From: Planctomycetota bacterium
GTDB taxonomy: Bacteria > Planctomycetota > B15-G4 > SIAN01
Reading direction: 5' to 3'
Assembly (NCBI GenBank): GCA_028289345.1
Contig: JANQQL010000010.1
Location: forward strand, 1 to 64,000
DNA: 64,000 bases
Of this stretch, positions 62,884 through 64,000 are shown in pieces; position 1 is the stretch's first letter; the number at the start of each line of letters is the position of its first letter. Below the pieces are notes generated by a model. That model saw only the letters and a list, made by a program, of their open reading frames with translations, ran no database searches and was not told where the DNA came from. Position numbers and translations under genes: made by a program.

Positions 62884-64000
62884 TTACGTCGAGGTTGGCT
62901 CCGCCAGCGCGCGCTTCTTCCGGCCGGTGAACATGCTGAGCCCCACGATCCCTAGAACCACAATCAGGAACCAGCGCGTCACGTCAATGTTGGCCGGCGC
63001 CTTCCACACCACCGGCTCGTCCTCGGGGTCCACATAGACCACTTGCAGAGAATCGATCCCAATGGTGCGCCCCGTCGACTCCCCGTTTTTGCGATTCAGG
63101 ACGCGGATCTCCAATTCGTGGCGATCCAAGGGAAGTCCCTGCCGGCTCACCAGGAGCTGTTGAGTGTCCGCCTCCGCAGCGTAGCAGTCCACGGTTTGAA
63201 TCAGCTTGCCGTCCAGTCGGACTTCCGCCATGCCGAACTCGGGACCGCGCGAGCCATACAGCCGGAACGCCACCCCTTGGAACGGAATGGAGAGAACGTC
63301 CCCGGCCTTGTTGGTTCGAGTCACTCCCTTGTTCACGCACTCGGGAACAACGACTCGCTGCCATTTGCCCGCTAGATTCCAAGGCTCGCGAGCATCGTCG
63401 TAGATCTCGGTGTTCGAGAGAAGCTCCCAATCGCGTCCGCGATTGGTGGAGCGCCAAAACCCGTCGAAGTGGCCAATCAGGAAAGTCCCGTCGCTGGCGA
63501 AGTTGGGCGACACCGACAGTGAAATGGCGTTGTCGGCGGGGCTTCCGACGGGGCTCAGCCGCGCCCACGACTCCCCTCGATCGCGGGTTTCAAAGATCCC
63601 GCCCCCCATGGTCAAGACATACGCCGTTCCGTCCTGACTGTAGTCGGGAGATAAGGAGATGTTGGTGGGAAAGAACCCCTCCAAACCCTCGTTGATCGGT
63701 TTCCAGGTGTCCCCCGCATCGGTCGACTTGATCAGGCCATCCAAAAGCGAGATGGCCAGGACTTCCCGACTTTGTTCGAAATCTCTCGCGAGTACGAACG
63801 ACTGCACGTGGTCGTCCCCGGCGCGCAAGCGGGGAGAAAACGTCAAGCCACCATCCGTGGAGCGAAACAAGCTGTCGCCACTCACGAACACGGTGTTGTC
63901 CCGTGCGAACCCAGGCGACAAGTGCACCCGACGGGCCCGGTTGGCGACCTGGCACAGGGCGGTCCAGGACAACCCCGCGTCATTCGAGCGAAACACCTCT
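62884..64000 (-). CDS. BNR-repeat, C-terminally anchored protein, cut by the right window edge
   Basis: The reading frame enters from the right edge and ends at 62884, giving 370 or more residues. Seen: several BNR/Asp-box repeats as in sialidases and sortilin/VPS10 propellers (STDGGLTF, STDAGDTWKP, TRDRGESWARL, STNRGRDWELL). A Gly-rich jelly-roll-like domain follows (FQGVAFRLYGSRGPEFGMAE), then one TM helix (RWFLIVVLGIVGLSMFTGRK) and a short basic tail. This places the propeller outside a membrane anchor. The upstream part is not visible, so no start is assigned and enzyme activity cannot be judged. Asp-box repeats alone are usual in binding proteins too. Confidence 0.75.
   Translation of the reverse strand, partial: EVFRSNDAGLSWTALCQVANRARRVHLSPGFARDNTVFVSGDSLFRSTDGGLTFSPRLRAGDDHVQSFVLARDFEQSREVLAISLLDGLIKSTDAGDTWKPINEGLEGFFPTNISLSPDYSQDGTAYVLTMGGGIFETRDRGESWARLSPVGSPADNAISLSVSPNFASDGTFLIGHFDGFWRSTNRGRDWELLSNTEIYDDAREPWNLAGKWQRVVVPECVNKGVTRTNKAGDVLSIPFQGVAFRLYGSRGPEFGMAEVRLDGKLIQTVDCYAAEADTQQLLVSRQGLPLDRHELEIRVLNRKNGESTGRTIGIDSLQVVYVDPEDEPVVWKAPANIDVTRWFLIVVLGIVGLSMFTGRKKRALAEPTST

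Noticed and set aside
1..64000. CRISPR arrays, insertion sequences, prophage, tRNA or rRNA genes
   Set aside because: No regularly spaced repeats, transposase motifs, structural phage genes, cloverleaf or rRNA signatures were recognised.

Overview
This window most likely comes from a member of the Planctomycetota. That is an inference from gene content: no rRNA, tRNA or marker gene is present. The evidence is high GC, small ECF sigma/anti-sigma operons carrying TPR-CHAT proteases, many exported FG-GAP, beta-helix and dockerin-like proteins, several TM-anchored SGNH hydrolases, and sulfotransferases beside membrane glycosyltransferases. Clear Shine-Dalgarno sequences are common and repeatedly place starts at GTG or TTG rather than at the longest open frame.

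Layout. 1-6.6 kb: a sulfotransferase cut by the left edge, an SGNH hydrolase, a GNAT acetyltransferase, an M23 peptidase and an S9 peptidase. 6.7-12.0 kb: a minus-strand surface-glycan cluster (GT2, GT87-like and a decayed sulfotransferase) next to an exported beta-helix protein. 12.1-13.7 kb: a coupled pair of membrane proteins. 13.9-20.7 kb: a heavy-metal RND efflux locus (His-rich exported protein, adaptor, HME-RND pump, outer-membrane lipoprotein). 21.1-41.4 kb: two sigma/anti-sigma/exported TPR-CHAT operons, a third ECF sigma with an anchored coiled-coil protein, and large exported proteins including a propeller/dihaem cytochrome and a beta-helix/VWA/dockerin protein. 41.7-47.3 kb: a tail-fibre-like protein, a GT-C/TPR protein, a TauD-like oxygenase and a DNRLRE-type protein. 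47.5-53.0 kb: four neighbouring SGNH hydrolase genes. 53.0-56.9 kb: an S41 peptidase and a serine beta-lactamase-like protein, divergent from an ArsR-like regulator with a palindromic promoter, then a thioredoxin-fold gene with an in-frame TGA in a T-U-S-G-C redox motif. 57.0-64.0 kb: a CRTAC1-like FG-GAP protein, an MJ1255-type glycosyltransferase, a second beta-helix protein of the 10.7 kb type, an esterase, and a BNR-repeat membrane protein cut by the right edge.

How the genes fit together. Most products act at or outside the cell surface. The two most notable items are the putative selenoprotein at 56301-56930, with a bacterial SECIS-like hairpin just after its TGA, and the twin ECF-sigma/anti-sigma/CHAT operons, whose caspase-like proteases carry export signals. 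No CRISPR array, insertion sequence, prophage, tRNA or rRNA was seen. Many long open frames lie antisense to real genes; they follow from the high GC and are not annotated.
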